DNA of 10,497 nt from an uncultured Ignavibacteria bacterium (lineage in GTDB: Bacteria; Bacteroidota; Ignavibacteria; SZUA-365): NCBI GenBank assembly GCA_913060595.1, contig CAJXSA010000119.1, positions 1-10,497 on the forward strand, read 5' to 3'. Shown piece by piece: positions 1 through 6,815 of this stretch. Position 1 is the stretch's first letter; every line of letters begins with the position of its first letter. A model generated the notes under the pieces. The model ran no database searches. It saw only the letters and a list, made by a program, of their open reading frames with translations, and was not told the origin of the DNA. The position numbers were made by a program, and so were the translations under genes.

Positions 1-2
1 CA

Positions 3-164
3 GGCACCTGGGCCAGCGTCATGTATCACACCGGCAAGAACCCCTTCACCGGCGAAGATCTGTACGTGGAGAAGGGACTGCGCGGCAAGCGGGCACAGAA
101 GGAATTGCTTTCCGCTGCGGCGCGGAACGTGCGCAAAGCAGCGGGAAGAGGGAAGTTGCGATGA
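3..164 (+). CDS. ygiQ: YgiQ-family radical SAM protein, C-terminal end (partial)
   Basis: Only the last 53 codons are in the window, open from the left edge to TGA at 162-164. The translation has VMYHTGKNPFTGEDLYV, then EKGLRGKRAQKELLS and a basic tail. This matches the end of YgiQ-type radical SAM proteins (the DUF3362 region), where a YTGxxPF segment is followed by a V-P/E-K-G stretch and an RxxQxALL-like helix. The radical SAM CxxxCxxC core lies outside the window, so the call rests on the tail alone. Members are large (over 600 residues) iron-sulfur proteins without a settled substrate. The stop overlaps the next start in an ATGA junction at 161-164, so translation of the cyclase gene is probably coupled to it. 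The family could be wrong because so little is visible. Confidence 0.72.
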   Translation, partial: GTWASVMYHTGKNPFTGEDLYVEKGLRGKRAQKELLSAAARNVRKAAGRGKLR

Positions 165-1447
165 GTGTGCACGGCCCCATCGATGACAGCATCCGCGGTG
201 AGACGATTCTCAGTGAGCGTCTCCGTGCGCGCATTCTTTCGATTCTCTTCCTTGTCGCCTCGATGGTGTTCCTTCTTCTGACCGCGCTGCTGCCGGAGGA
301 TTATGAAAAAGTCTTCGGGGGCGGGTCGACACGCCATCAGATTGCCGGCCTGCTCGTTGCCGCCGGGCTGTATGAATTCGTGTTGAACCTTATCATCCGC
401 TTTCGGGAGCATCGCGGCAAAATGCTTCCTGAACCGGTGCGCTACTGGAACGCGCTGGTCGAGATTTCCATACCGACTGCGGGGATGATACTCCTCAGCA
501 GCAGCGTCGCACCTCTGCTCACACTGGTGTCTCCGCTCGCGGCACTGTATTTCATCTTCATCATTCTGTCCATTCTCCGGCTGAACGTGCTTCTCAGTCT
601 CTGGACGGGCCTGCTCGCGGCGCTGCAGTACCTTGGGCTCACATGGTACTTCCACCTCGATGGCGCGAATGCAGTCGACCCGATGTTCGACACGGCGGCC
701 CTGTATGTCGCACGCGCCGTCATGCTGTTCGGCGCAGGCGTTGTCGCCGGCGTGATCGCACGAATCATTCGCGACAAAGTCATACGCCGGATCGAGGAAG
801 TGGAGGCGAAAAACCAGGCCATCGACCTTTTCGGACAGCAGGTGTCGGCGCCCGTGGCCCGGGCGCTTCTCGATAACACCGCGGTGTCCGCGGGCAGCAC
901 GCGCACGGTCAGCGTACTGTTTCTTGACATACGGGAATTCACGCCGTACGCTGCGGCACATGAACCGGAAGAGGTGGTGCAGTACCTGAACACGCTGTTC
1001 TCCTTCATGATACGCGTCATCGGTGCGCATGACGGCATCGTCAACCAGTTTCTCGGCGACGGCTTCATGGCCACCTTCGGTGCTCCGCATGACGATGCGC
1101 AGCACGCCGCGCATGCCGTGGCGAGCGCGCGGGAACTCCACGCCGGCATAACACACATGGTGGAGAAGGGACAGATACCACCGACACGCATCGGCATCGG
1201 CATACACAGCGGGGAAGCGATCACGGGAAACATCGGATCAGAAGAAAGAAGGCAGTACTCCGTGACCGGCAGCACGGTGATTCTCGCTTCCCGCATCGAA
1301 CAGCTGAACAAATCCTTCAACAGCGCCATACTCATCTCCGAAGACACATTCCTGCGGGCCGGACTGCCTGCTGCTTCCGGCGAGCGCATCGACGCCGTCT
1401 CCGTCAAGGGACGCACCGATCAGCTGACGCTGTATCGTCTTGCCTGA
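161..1447 (+). CDS. Membrane-bound class III adenylate/guanylate cyclase-like protein
   Basis: A 428-residue protein with about six hydrophobic segments (near 27-45, 60-80, 97-115, 117-139, 141-163, 179-203), a short charged helix (204-225) and a C-terminal class III cyclase domain (about 245-428). The catalytic domain should face the cytoplasm. Both metal-binding aspartates are present, D256 in FLDIREFT and D300 in QFLGDG, and so is the transition-state arginine R378 in LASRIE. The other active-site positions differ. The base-recognition lysine is Q296, the Asp/Thr specificity position is S367 in QYSVTGS, and the transition-state asparagine is I374. So the domain is a clear family member, but cAMP synthesis cannot be assumed. 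Start: ATG 161, overlapping the upstream stop, with a purine-rich GGGAAGAGGGAAG before it. It is probably co-transcribed with the upstream radical SAM gene. The membrane part is likely a sensor; its ligand is unknown. Confidence 0.85.
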   Translation: MSVHGPIDDSIRGETILSERLRARILSILFLVASMVFLLLTALLPEDYEKVFGGGSTRHQIAGLLVAAGLYEFVLNLIIRFREHRGKMLPEPVRYWNALVEISIPTAGMILLSSSVAPLLTLVSPLAALYFIFIILSILRLNVLLSLWTGLLAALQYLGLTWYFHLDGANAVDPMFDTAALYVARAVMLFGAGVVAGVIARIIRDKVIRRIEEVEAKNQAIDLFGQQVSAPVARALLDNTAVSAGSTRTVSVLFLDIREFTPYAAAHEPEEVVQYLNTLFSFMIRVIGAHDGIVNQFLGDGFMATFGAPHDDAQHAAHAVASARELHAGITHMVEKGQIPPTRIGIGIHSGEAITGNIGSEERRQYSVTGSTVILASRIEQLNKSFNSAILISEDTFLRAGLPAASGERIDAVSVKGRTDQLTLYRLA

Positions 1448-1507
1448 TGCAGGGATACTGCGCTCTCCGCTCCCTGCAGTGGCGGCGGGCATGCCCGGTC
1501 GCCCTTT
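1448..1507 (+). terminator. Inverted repeats after the cyclase gene, possible weak terminator
   Basis: Directly after the cyclase stop there is an 8-bp perfect inverted repeat, TGCAGGGA at 1448-1455 and TCCCTGCA at 1471-1478, with a 15-nt loop. It is followed by a GC-rich palindrome, CGGGCATGCCCG at 1486-1497, flanked by GGCG and CGCC and then CTTTC. The stems are good but the U-tract is poor, so this is at best a weak intrinsic terminator. Confidence 0.35.
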
Positions 1508-1512
1508 CAATA

Positions 1513-1546
1513 TTGTGCCGATTCTCACGACATTTTTGTATCTTTT
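1513..1546 (+). promoter_or_regulatory. Possible Bacteroidota-type promoter for the M16 protease gene
   Basis: TATCTTTT at 1539-1546 matches seven of the eight positions allowed by the TAnnTTTG -7 element used by Bacteroidota. A TTG at 1513-1515 could be the -33 element, but the 23-nt gap is longer than the usual 20 or so. The position, about 60 nt before the start codon and after the inverted repeats that follow the cyclase gene, is sensible. Confidence 0.3.
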
Positions 1547-1606
1547 TTCCATGGGAAACGTAGACAGAATAATGAATCCAGTAACTTTCATCGAACGGAG
1601 TCATTG

Positions 1607-4465
1607 ATGAATCGAATCGTACGTGCAGCGACCATCGCTCTCACGCTTTTCGTGCTGCCTCTGCTGCTCAGTGCGCAGGAGCAGGAAAGCGCGATTTCGT
1701 CGCTCGGACTCGGCAGTGAACTGCCCGTCAATCCCCTTGTCAAAGTCGGCACACTCGAAAACGGGATGACGTATTACATCATGCAGAACAAACGCCCGGA
1801 GAACCGTGCCGAGATGCGTCTCGTGGTGAACGCGGGATCCATACTCGAAACGGATCCGCAGCAGGGCCTCGCCCACTTCTGCGAGCACATGGCCTTCAAC
1901 GGATCGACGAACTTCGAGAAAAACGAACTGGTGGAGTACCTGGAATCCATCGGCATGCGTTTCGGGGCGGATCTCAACGCGTATACGTCCTTCGACGAAA
2001 CCGTATACATGCTTGAGCTGCCCATGGACGACGAAGACATCGTCAACAAGGGCATGCAGGTGCTCGTCGACTGGGCGTCCGAGCTCTCGTTCGAACACGA
2101 AGAGATCGACAAGGAGCGCGGGGTGATCATGGAGGAGTGGCGCAGCCGCAAGGGCGCTGGCTCACGCATCCGCGACAAGCAGTTCCCCGTGCTGCTGCAC
2201 GGATCGAAATATGCCAACCGTCTGCCGATCGGTCTTCCCGAGATCATCGAAAACTTCGAATACGAAACACTGAAGAAGTTCTACAAGGACTGGTACCGTC
2301 CCGATCTGATGGCTGTTGTCGCTGTCGGTGATTTCGACGTCAGCAAGATGGAAGCGAAGATCAAGGAAAAATTCGGTTCCATCGAGAAACATGCGAATCC
2401 TCCCGCACGGGAAATGTTCGACGTTCCCGATCACAAGGAATTCCTGTTCTCGATCGAATCCGACCCCGAAGCGACGTCGACGTCCGTCGCGCTGTACCAC
2501 AAGATGGACCCCAAGGTCGACCGCAAGGTGCTCGATTACCGGAAGTCCATGGTCCCGCGCCTCTACAGCACCATGCTCAACGAGCGTTACAGTGAACTGC
2601 TGCAGGACGCCGATCCGCCGTTCCTCGGCGCATCATCCGGCAAGGGCGGTTTCGTGCGCACCAAGGACGTGTACATGCTGCGCTGCGCGGTCAAGGACGG
2701 CGGCATTCCCCGCGGACTCGAGGCGCTGCTCATCGAAGCCGAACGCGTCAAGCAGCACGGCTTTCTCGAGACAGAACTCGAACGTGCGAAGACCAACATC
2801 CTTCGCCGCATGGAACAGAGTTACAACGAACGCGAGAAAACCCGTTCCGGCAGCCATGCCGCCGAGTTCGTGCGCAATTATCTCACCGAGGAACCGATTC
2901 CCGGTATCGAAGTCGAATACGAACTGTACAAGAAGTATCTCCCGACCATCACCATCCGTGAAGTCAACAAGCTCACCGATGACCTGATGCCCGCAGAGAA
3001 CCGTGTGCTCACCGTGAGCATGCCGGAGAAGGACGGTTTCCCGAAGCCGACCGAGGAAGAACTGCGCGCCATTATCGCAAAGGTCGAGGCCATGGAACTC
3101 GAGCCGTACGTGGACGAGGTGGCCAACAAGCCGCTGACCGAGGTGCCCACCGACGGCGCGAAGGTCACGGCGGAGAAGATGCATGAAGACATCGACGTGA
3201 CCGAGTGGACGCTCGGGAACGGCATTCGTGTCCTTCTCAAACCCACGGATTTCAAAGCCGACCAGATCATGTTCGGTGCCGTGAGTCCGGGTGGACTCGG
3301 TTACATCAGCGACGAGGATTTCCCGAGCGGCGCCATGGCGAGCAATATCATCAACATGGGCGGTGTCGGAGATTTCGACGCCATCAAACTGCGCAAGGCG
3401 CTGACAGGAAAGGTCGCCAGCGCGCAGCCGTACATCAGCGGTGAGTACGAGGGATTCTCCGGCAGTGCCGCACCGAAAGACCTCGAGACCGCGCTGCAGC
3501 TTGTGTATATGTACTTCATCGCTCCCCGCAAGGACACCACGGCGTTCGAGAGCTTCAAGACGCGCATGAGCGGCTTCCTCGCGAATTCACGCAATCGTCC
3601 CGAGAGTGTGTTCGGCGATACGCTCAGCACGACGCTGTCGAATTACCATCCCCGCTCACGCCCGCTGAGCGAGGAATGGCTCAACAGCATGGACCTTGAA
3701 AAAGCCTACGACTTCTACAGGGACCGTTTCCGCGACGCGAGTGATTTCACCTTCTTCTTCGTCGGGAATTTCGAGCCGGCGGAAATCAAGCCCATGATCG
3801 AAACCTGGCTGGGTGCGCTGCCTGTCACAAACCGCAAGGAGACCTGGAAGGATCCGGGCGTGCGTCCCCCGAAGGGTGTGATCAAGAAGGAAGTGCGCAA
3901 GGGCATCGACGACAAGTCCATGGTCGCCGTCGTGTTCACCGGCGACTACGAGTGGAGCTATAAGAACAATTACATCATTTCCTCACTCGAAGAACTGCTC
4001 ACCATCCGTCTCCGCGAAGAAATCCGCGAAGAAAAGGGCGGGACGTACGGCGTCGGCGTGCGCATGAGCATCGACAAGTATCCCGAGCAGGACTACAGCA
4101 TGTTCATATCTTTCGGCACGAAGCCGGAACGTGTTGAGGAACTGACGGGCGACCTGTTCAACGTGCTCAACACCGTGCGCACCGAAGCTGCCGACCAGGA
4201 AACCATCGACAAGATCAAAGAGATTCAGCGCCGCGAGCGCGAGACCAATCTCAAGGAGAACGGCTGGTGGATGGGACAGCTGCAGGGCGGTGTGATGTAC
4301 AATGAGCCGTTGAACCGCTACAAGCAGTACGACGCCCTCGTCGATGCACTTGACGCGGACATGCTGCTCAACGCGGCACAGAAATACCTGAACATGGACA
4401 ATTACATCCAGGTCGTTCTGTATCCGGAAGCCAAGGCGGATGACGCCACAGGCGACACGGAATAA
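1607..4465 (+). CDS. Secreted two-domain M16 zinc metalloprotease (insulinase/PqqL-like)
   Basis: A 952-residue protein with an N-terminal signal peptide (about 1-23, hydrophobic ALTLFVLPLLL then SAQ), so it is probably periplasmic. The inverted zinc motif HxxEH is H90-F-C-E93-H94 in GLAHFCEHMAFNGS. The third ligand is likely E170 in KERGVIMEEW, 76 residues further on, the spacing expected for M16. The second half (about 540-930) is a second M16 module without HxxEH. It carries GGTYGVGVR near residue 812, matching the conserved substrate-binding Tyr region of the partner domain. The length matches PqqL and other full-length single-chain M16 peptidases (about 930-960). These clamshell enzymes degrade peptides in a closed chamber. 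ATG 1607 was chosen over the adjoining TTG 1604 because of the SD-like CGGAG at 1596-1600. It is probably a single-gene unit: inverted repeats precede it and a strong terminator follows. Substrate unknown. Confidence 0.93.
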   Translation: MNRIVRAATIALTLFVLPLLLSAQEQESAISSLGLGSELPVNPLVKVGTLENGMTYYIMQNKRPENRAEMRLVVNAGSILETDPQQGLAHFCEHMAFNGSTNFEKNELVEYLESIGMRFGADLNAYTSFDETVYMLELPMDDEDIVNKGMQVLVDWASELSFEHEEIDKERGVIMEEWRSRKGAGSRIRDKQFPVLLHGSKYANRLPIGLPEIIENFEYETLKKFYKDWYRPDLMAVVAVGDFDVSKMEAKIKEKFGSIEKHANPPAREMFDVPDHKEFLFSIESDPEATSTSVALYHKMDPKVDRKVLDYRKSMVPRLYSTMLNERYSELLQDADPPFLGASSGKGGFVRTKDVYMLRCAVKDGGIPRGLEALLIEAERVKQHGFLETELERAKTNILRRMEQSYNEREKTRSGSHAAEFVRNYLTEEPIPGIEVEYELYKKYLPTITIREVNKLTDDLMPAENRVLTVSMPEKDGFPKPTEEELRAIIAKVEAMELEPYVDEVANKPLTEVPTDGAKVTAEKMHEDIDVTEWTLGNGIRVLLKPTDFKADQIMFGAVSPGGLGYISDEDFPSGAMASNIINMGGVGDFDAIKLRKALTGKVASAQPYISGEYEGFSGSAAPKDLETALQLVYMYFIAPRKDTTAFESFKTRMSGFLANSRNRPESVFGDTLSTTLSNYHPRSRPLSEEWLNSMDLEKAYDFYRDRFRDASDFTFFFVGNFEPAEIKPMIETWLGALPVTNRKETWKDPGVRPPKGVIKKEVRKGIDDKSMVAVVFTGDYEWSYKNNYIISSLEELLTIRLREEIREEKGGTYGVGVRMSIDKYPEQDYSMFISFGTKPERVEELTGDLFNVLNTVRTEAADQETIDKIKEIQRRERETNLKENGWWMGQLQGGVMYNEPLNRYKQYDALVDALDADMLLNAAQKYLNMDNYIQVVLYPEAKADDATGDTE

Positions 4466-4491
4466 GTTACCGCGTGATTGATTGAATCATC

Positions 4492-4537
4492 GAAAGCGTC
4501 CCGCCCGGATATCATCGGTCGGGACGCTTTCCTTTTT
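4492..4537 (+). terminator. Strong rho-independent terminator after the M16 protease gene
   Basis: A perfect 12-bp stem pairs GAAAGCGTCCCG (4492-4503) with CGGGACGCTTTC (4520-4531) across a 16-nt loop. It is followed by C and TTTTT (4533-4537). It starts 27 nt after the protease stop codon and ends 58 nt before the ogt start. Confidence 0.93.
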
Positions 4538-4594
4538 CTCCCGCGCAACGTACATTCCCGTAACCCATTATCCTTTGACATACGGGGATGGTCC

Positions 4595-5131
4595 ATGGCT
4601 CCTGCTTCGCTGCGCAAACCCGCCGTCATCGTCCTTTCTCATCTCCCGTCACCGCTGGGCAACCTGCATATCGCGAGTTGCGACGGTGCCGTGTGCTATC
4701 TTGGTTTCGAGCGGAAAGGCTACCGGGAGGACCTGTACGCGTATCTCGGGCGCTATCTCAAGCACTTCGAAGTCCAGCCGGAAAAAGGGGAGCATGCCAC
4801 CGTGCACAATCAGCTCGAGCGCTATTTCGAGGGACGGGTGAAGAAATTCCGGATCAAGACACACCTTTTCGGAACGGAATTTCAGCTGCAGGTATGGACC
4901 GCGCTGCGCTCCGTCCCATACGGGGGCACCAGCAGCTACCGTGCCATCGCTGACTACATAGGCAATCCCGACGCATCGCGCGCCGTCGGCCAGGCTGTCG
5001 GACGCAATCCCATCTCCATCGTGATTCCCTGTCACCGCGTCATCGGTGAGGACGGCACGCTCGTCGGCTACGCCGGCGGCATCGACCGCAAGAAGAAGCT
5101 CCTCCGCCTCGAAGGTGCGCTCCTGGTGTAG
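4595..5131 (+). CDS. ogt: Methylated-DNA--protein-cysteine S-methyltransferase
   Basis: A 178-residue DNA-repair protein that transfers alkyl groups from O6-alkylguanine (and O4-alkylthymine) to its own cysteine in a suicide reaction. The acceptor is C146 in IPCHRVI. Other family marks are GTEFQLQVW (93-101), the helix-turn-helix segment with the arginine finger SRAVG (128-132), NPI before the active site, and YAGGIDRKKKLL (159-170). The N-terminal part (about 10-85) is the usual RNase H-like domain. There is no AraC-type or Ada N-terminal extension, so it is an Ogt/MGMT-type repair enzyme rather than an Ada regulator. ATG 4595 is preferred: in-frame upstream codons run back into the terminator region, and the family alignment begins near VIVLSHLPSPLG. 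The upstream signal is only a weak GGGGATGG. The stop codon touches the left inverted repeat of the GxxExxY element, which separates this gene from convergent arfB. Confidence 0.95.
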   Translation: MAPASLRKPAVIVLSHLPSPLGNLHIASCDGAVCYLGFERKGYREDLYAYLGRYLKHFEVQPEKGEHATVHNQLERYFEGRVKKFRIKTHLFGTEFQLQVWTALRSVPYGGTSSYRAIADYIGNPDASRAVGQAVGRNPISIVIPCHRVIGEDGTLVGYAGGIDRKKKLLRLEGALLV

Positions 5132-5172
5132 GGGAACACGGATCAGACAGATCGTGCGGATGAATACGGATG
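5132..5172 (+). repeat. Left 41-bp inverted-repeat arm of the GxxExxY element
   Basis: Begins GGGAACACGGATC one base after the ogt stop codon and ends ATACGGATG. Within it CGGAT occurs three times (5139-5143, 5157-5161, 5167-5171). A near-palindrome, GATCAGACAGATC, lies at 5141-5153. Its four differences from the right arm are scattered single substitutions, as expected of two copies that have drifted. Confidence 0.88.
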
Positions 5173-5265
5173 TTATTATCGTTGGGGGAAGGGATGAGCG
5201 TTGTGCCTTGATTACGTACGTCGGGGAAGCGATGTTGGGTGAAATCAACATCAGGGAGGCGATGG

Positions 5266-5655
5266 ATGCTGCATGGGGAGATTACGCAGAGGATTATCAG
5301 GGCTTTCTACGATGTGTATAACACGCTGGGATACGGCTTCCTGGAACGCGTGTATGAGAATGCGTTGAAACGGGAGCTGGAATCGTCAGGAATGCGTGTC
5401 GATCAGCAGGTCAAAATTGATGTATTCTACGAAGGAGCGCAGGTGGGAACGTACAGGGCGGATCTTGTCGTCGAGCATAGCGTAATCGTCGAGATCAAGT
5501 CCTCGGAAGGTCTGCGCCCGGAACACGCAGCACAGCTTACAAACTATCTGCGGGCGACGCGTTGTGAAGTTGGACTTTTATTGAATTTTGGCAAGCGCGC
5601 TGAGTTCGAGAGAAGGTACTTCACGAACGATCGAAAGCGAATCAGTCGCGCCTGA
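5266..5655 (+). CDS. GxxExxY protein, PD-(D/E)XK nuclease superfamily
   Basis: A 129-residue protein recognised by GFLERVY (residues 24-30), the motif that names the GxxExxY family. The preceding EITQRIIRAFYDVYNTLG and the later EVGLLLNFG (101-109) are also typical. The nuclease-fold core is visible: D66 in YRADLVVE, E76 and K78 in VIVEIKSSE, and Q90 in HAAQLTNYL, giving a D...ExK...Q pattern. All putative catalytic residues are intact, so it could cut DNA, though no activity or target is established for this family as far as I know. ATG 5266 is chosen over GTG 5239 because AGGGAGG (5253-5259) lies six bases before it and the family normally begins close to this point. It is the only gene between the inverted repeats and ends six bases before the right arm. 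It could be a transposition or homing factor, or a selfish cargo gene. Confidence 0.85.
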   Translation: MLHGEITQRIIRAFYDVYNTLGYGFLERVYENALKRELESSGMRVDQQVKIDVFYEGAQVGTYRADLVVEHSVIVEIKSSEGLRPEHAAQLTNYLRATRCEVGLLLNFGKRAEFERRYFTNDRKRISRA

Positions 5656-5661
5656 AAAAAT

Positions 5662-5702
5662 CATCCGTGTTTATCCGTACGATCTGTCAGATCCGTGTTC
5701 CC
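5662..5702 (-). repeat. Right 41-bp inverted-repeat arm of the GxxExxY element
   Basis: The reverse complement of 5662-5702 matches the left arm at 37 of 41 positions. Its core is a perfect palindrome, GATCTGTCAGATC (5681-5693: six-base arms around one T), which is imperfect in the left arm. The arm encodes the last nine codons and the stop (5671-5673) of arfB on the minus strand. Confidence 0.88.
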
Positions 5703-6102
5703 TGCGTTGACGTTTGCGTTCACCGCGACGTTTTTTGTCTTCGAGGCGCTTGAGGTTGGAGGCGCGGGTGGGACGCGTGCGTTTGCGGGGTTTCGGCGGG
5801 ACAATGGCTCTGCGCAGCACCTTGATCAGCCGTTCGCGCGCGTCCTGGCGGTTGCGCTCCTGCGAGCGGTAGCGGCGGGCCTCGATGATGAGCACACCGT
5901 CTTCGGTGATGCGGTTCTTTTCCTGTGTCAGGAGGCGTTCGCGCACGTCCTCGGCAAGGAAAGGGGAGCGGCGCACGTCGAAGCGCAGCTGTACCGCGGT
6001 GGCCACCTTGTTGACATTCTGTCCGCCGGGACCGGAGGAGCGTATGAATCGCTCCTCCAGTTCCGCTTCGGGGATGCGCAGTGTTCGCGTGACGATCAGC
6101 AT
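5671..6102 (-). CDS. arfB: Alternative ribosome-rescue factor ArfB (YaeJ-type peptidyl-tRNA hydrolase)
   Basis: A 143-residue protein (E. coli ArfB has 140). The catalytic GGQ is residues 26-28 in SSGPGGQNVNKV; it hydrolyses the peptidyl-tRNA ester on stalled ribosomes. A long, very basic C-terminal tail (about 103-134, rich in K and R, including KRLEDKKRRGERKRQRR) follows the domain. In ArfB this tail enters the empty mRNA channel and separates rescue factors from RF1/RF2, which are far longer. Residues 135-143 (EHGSDRSYG) and the stop are encoded by the inverted-repeat arm of the neighbouring element, so the native end of the protein has been replaced or extended. Start ATG 6102 gives MLIVTRTLRIPEAELEERF, like the family N-terminus; no strong SD is seen. 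It lies 46 bp downstream of the MaoC-like gene on the same strand and may share its transcript. Confidence 0.94.
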   Translation of the reverse strand: MLIVTRTLRIPEAELEERFIRSSGPGGQNVNKVATAVQLRFDVRRSPFLAEDVRERLLTQEKNRITEDGVLIIEARRYRSQERNRQDARERLIKVLRRAIVPPKPRKRTRPTRASNLKRLEDKKRRGERKRQRREHGSDRSYG

Positions 6103-6148
6103 ATCGCAAGGTAGCAGGACGCGGACGGCGACACAAGGTTCTCCCGCA

Positions 6149-6592
6149 TCAGAGGGAGCGTGCGCGCGTGCGAAACAGATACGTGCCCTGCATCTGCAGG
6201 ACTACATCGCCACGCTGATTCGTCACGGCGTAGTCGAGTACAACGAGTCCCCGACGCGTGTCACGTGTGGGACGCGAGTCGCGAACGAGAATCGAGGCCT
6301 GCAGTGTGTCGCCCGGATGCACCGCTTTGAGGAAACGCATGCCGGTGAATTCCGTCACCGCCACCACCTGGTCGAACCATCCGCTGGCCTTCACCAGTCC
6401 CATGGCCACGGCCAGTATCATCGGTCCGGTGACCAGTCGGCGGGGATGGCCGATTTCCTGCGCGCTCTCGTCGTCGAGAAACATCGGAAGATGCAGGCCG
6501 GTGATGTCCAGGAAGGCGTCGAGTTCCTCCGCCGTCACCTTGCGGCCGGGCGTGACCGTTTTCTTTCCCGTTTCAAATTCCTCGAAATACAT
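6149..6592 (-). CDS. MaoC-like hotdog-fold protein lacking the hydratase dyad
   Basis: A 147-residue single-hotdog protein of the MaoC/(R)-specific enoyl-CoA hydratase group. Family features are the opening MYFEEFETGKK (common: F-E-D/E-F-x-x-G), the segment DAFLDITG followed by LVTGPMILAVAMGLV, matching the hot-dog central helix, and FLKAVHPGDTLQASILV, matching F-x-x-P-V-x-x-G-D-T-L. The hydratase motif G-D-x-N-P-L-H reads G32-L-H-L-P-M-F38. The catalytic Asp is Leu33 and the catalytic His is Phe38, so hydratase activity is unlikely; a thioester-binding or structural role is possible. The start is fixed by a canonical AAGGAG (6598-6603 on this strand) five bases before ATG 6592. The gene precedes arfB by 46 bp and follows a T9SS-tail relic by 47 bp on the same strand. 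Confidence 0.82.
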   Translation of the reverse strand: MYFEEFETGKKTVTPGRKVTAEELDAFLDITGLHLPMFLDDESAQEIGHPRRLVTGPMILAVAMGLVKASGWFDQVVAVTEFTGMRFLKAVHPGDTLQASILVRDSRPTRDTRRGLVVLDYAVTNQRGDVVLQMQGTYLFRTRARSL

Positions 6593-6597
6593 TTCTG

Positions 6598-6603
6598 CTC
6601 CTT
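6598..6603 (-). promoter_or_regulatory. Ribosome binding site of the MaoC-like gene
   Basis: Read on the minus strand, AAGGAG lies five bases before ATG 6592. It is the clearest Shine-Dalgarno sequence in the window and decides the start of that gene. Confidence 0.75.
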
Positions 6604-6639
6604 GTCACTGCTGTGCGAGGGCGCTTTTCAATGCAGGTG

Positions 6640-6780
6640 TCATTTCTTGAGAAATGGCGTCACCGTCCGCGCGCCGTCCGCTGTCGTGGCTATCAGAAGA
6701 TAGGTCCCGGGGGAGAGTCCCGCAACGTTGACAAGCTTAGACAGGACATACACGGATGTCGAACTCGGGCCGGCCTCCAT
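6640..6780 (-). pseudogene. Relic of a T9SS type A C-terminal sorting domain
   Basis: The minus-strand frame ending at TGA 6640-6642 ends VNVAGLSPGTYLLIATTADG then ARTVTPFLKK. This is a close match to the last strands of type IX secretion C-terminal (Por) sorting domains, which typically end V-x-x-L-x-x-G-x-Y-x-x-x-x-x-T-x-x-G-x-x-x-x-x-F-x-K. A complete domain has 70-80 residues and follows a large secreted protein. Here the match fades within about 40 residues, and upstream in the same frame the reading runs into the reverse strand of the tRNA gene. No start with a ribosome site is seen; ATG 6780 would give 46 residues. I read it as the surviving tail of a deleted secreted-protein gene, and evidence that the lineage has or had T9SS. 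A rearrangement or assembly break between 6780 and 6900 is possible. Confidence 0.55.
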
Positions 6781-6815
6781 GGGAATCGCCGTGGCAGTGT
6801 ATGAGTGGTAGCACC

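Larger units (their letters stand above)
5132..5702. mobile_element. 571-bp putative mobile unit: GxxExxY nuclease gene between 41-bp terminal inverted repeats
   Basis: Two arms, 5132-5172 and 5662-5702, are reverse complements at 37 of 41 positions and enclose exactly one gene (5266-5655). The unit sits between the 3' ends of two convergent genes. Its left edge touches the ogt stop codon and its right arm forms the end of arfB. The insert is lower in G+C: I counted 63 of 120 (52%) at 5341-5460, against 40 of 60 (67%) at 5041-5100 and 44 of 60 (73%) at 5821-5880. I see no target-site duplication at the edges. The arrangement resembles REP pairs around RAYT transposase genes, but with a nuclease-fold protein inside. 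That it moves is inference from the arms, composition and position. Confidence 0.68.

Noticed and set aside
26..1207. Minus-strand open frame of 393 codons opposite the cyclase gene
   Set aside because: Antisense shadow; its translation is Arg/His-rich with no recognisable domain, while the plus strand encodes a clear membrane cyclase.
4588..4953. Alternative plus-strand frames overlapping ogt
   Set aside because: They are shifted shadows of ogt; only the frame from 4595 gives the IPCHRVI active site and family motifs.
5160..5321. 53-codon frame starting inside the left arm and running into the GxxExxY gene
   Set aside because: It starts in a repeat, has no ribosome site and overlaps the start of a well-supported gene in another frame. 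No family is recognisable.
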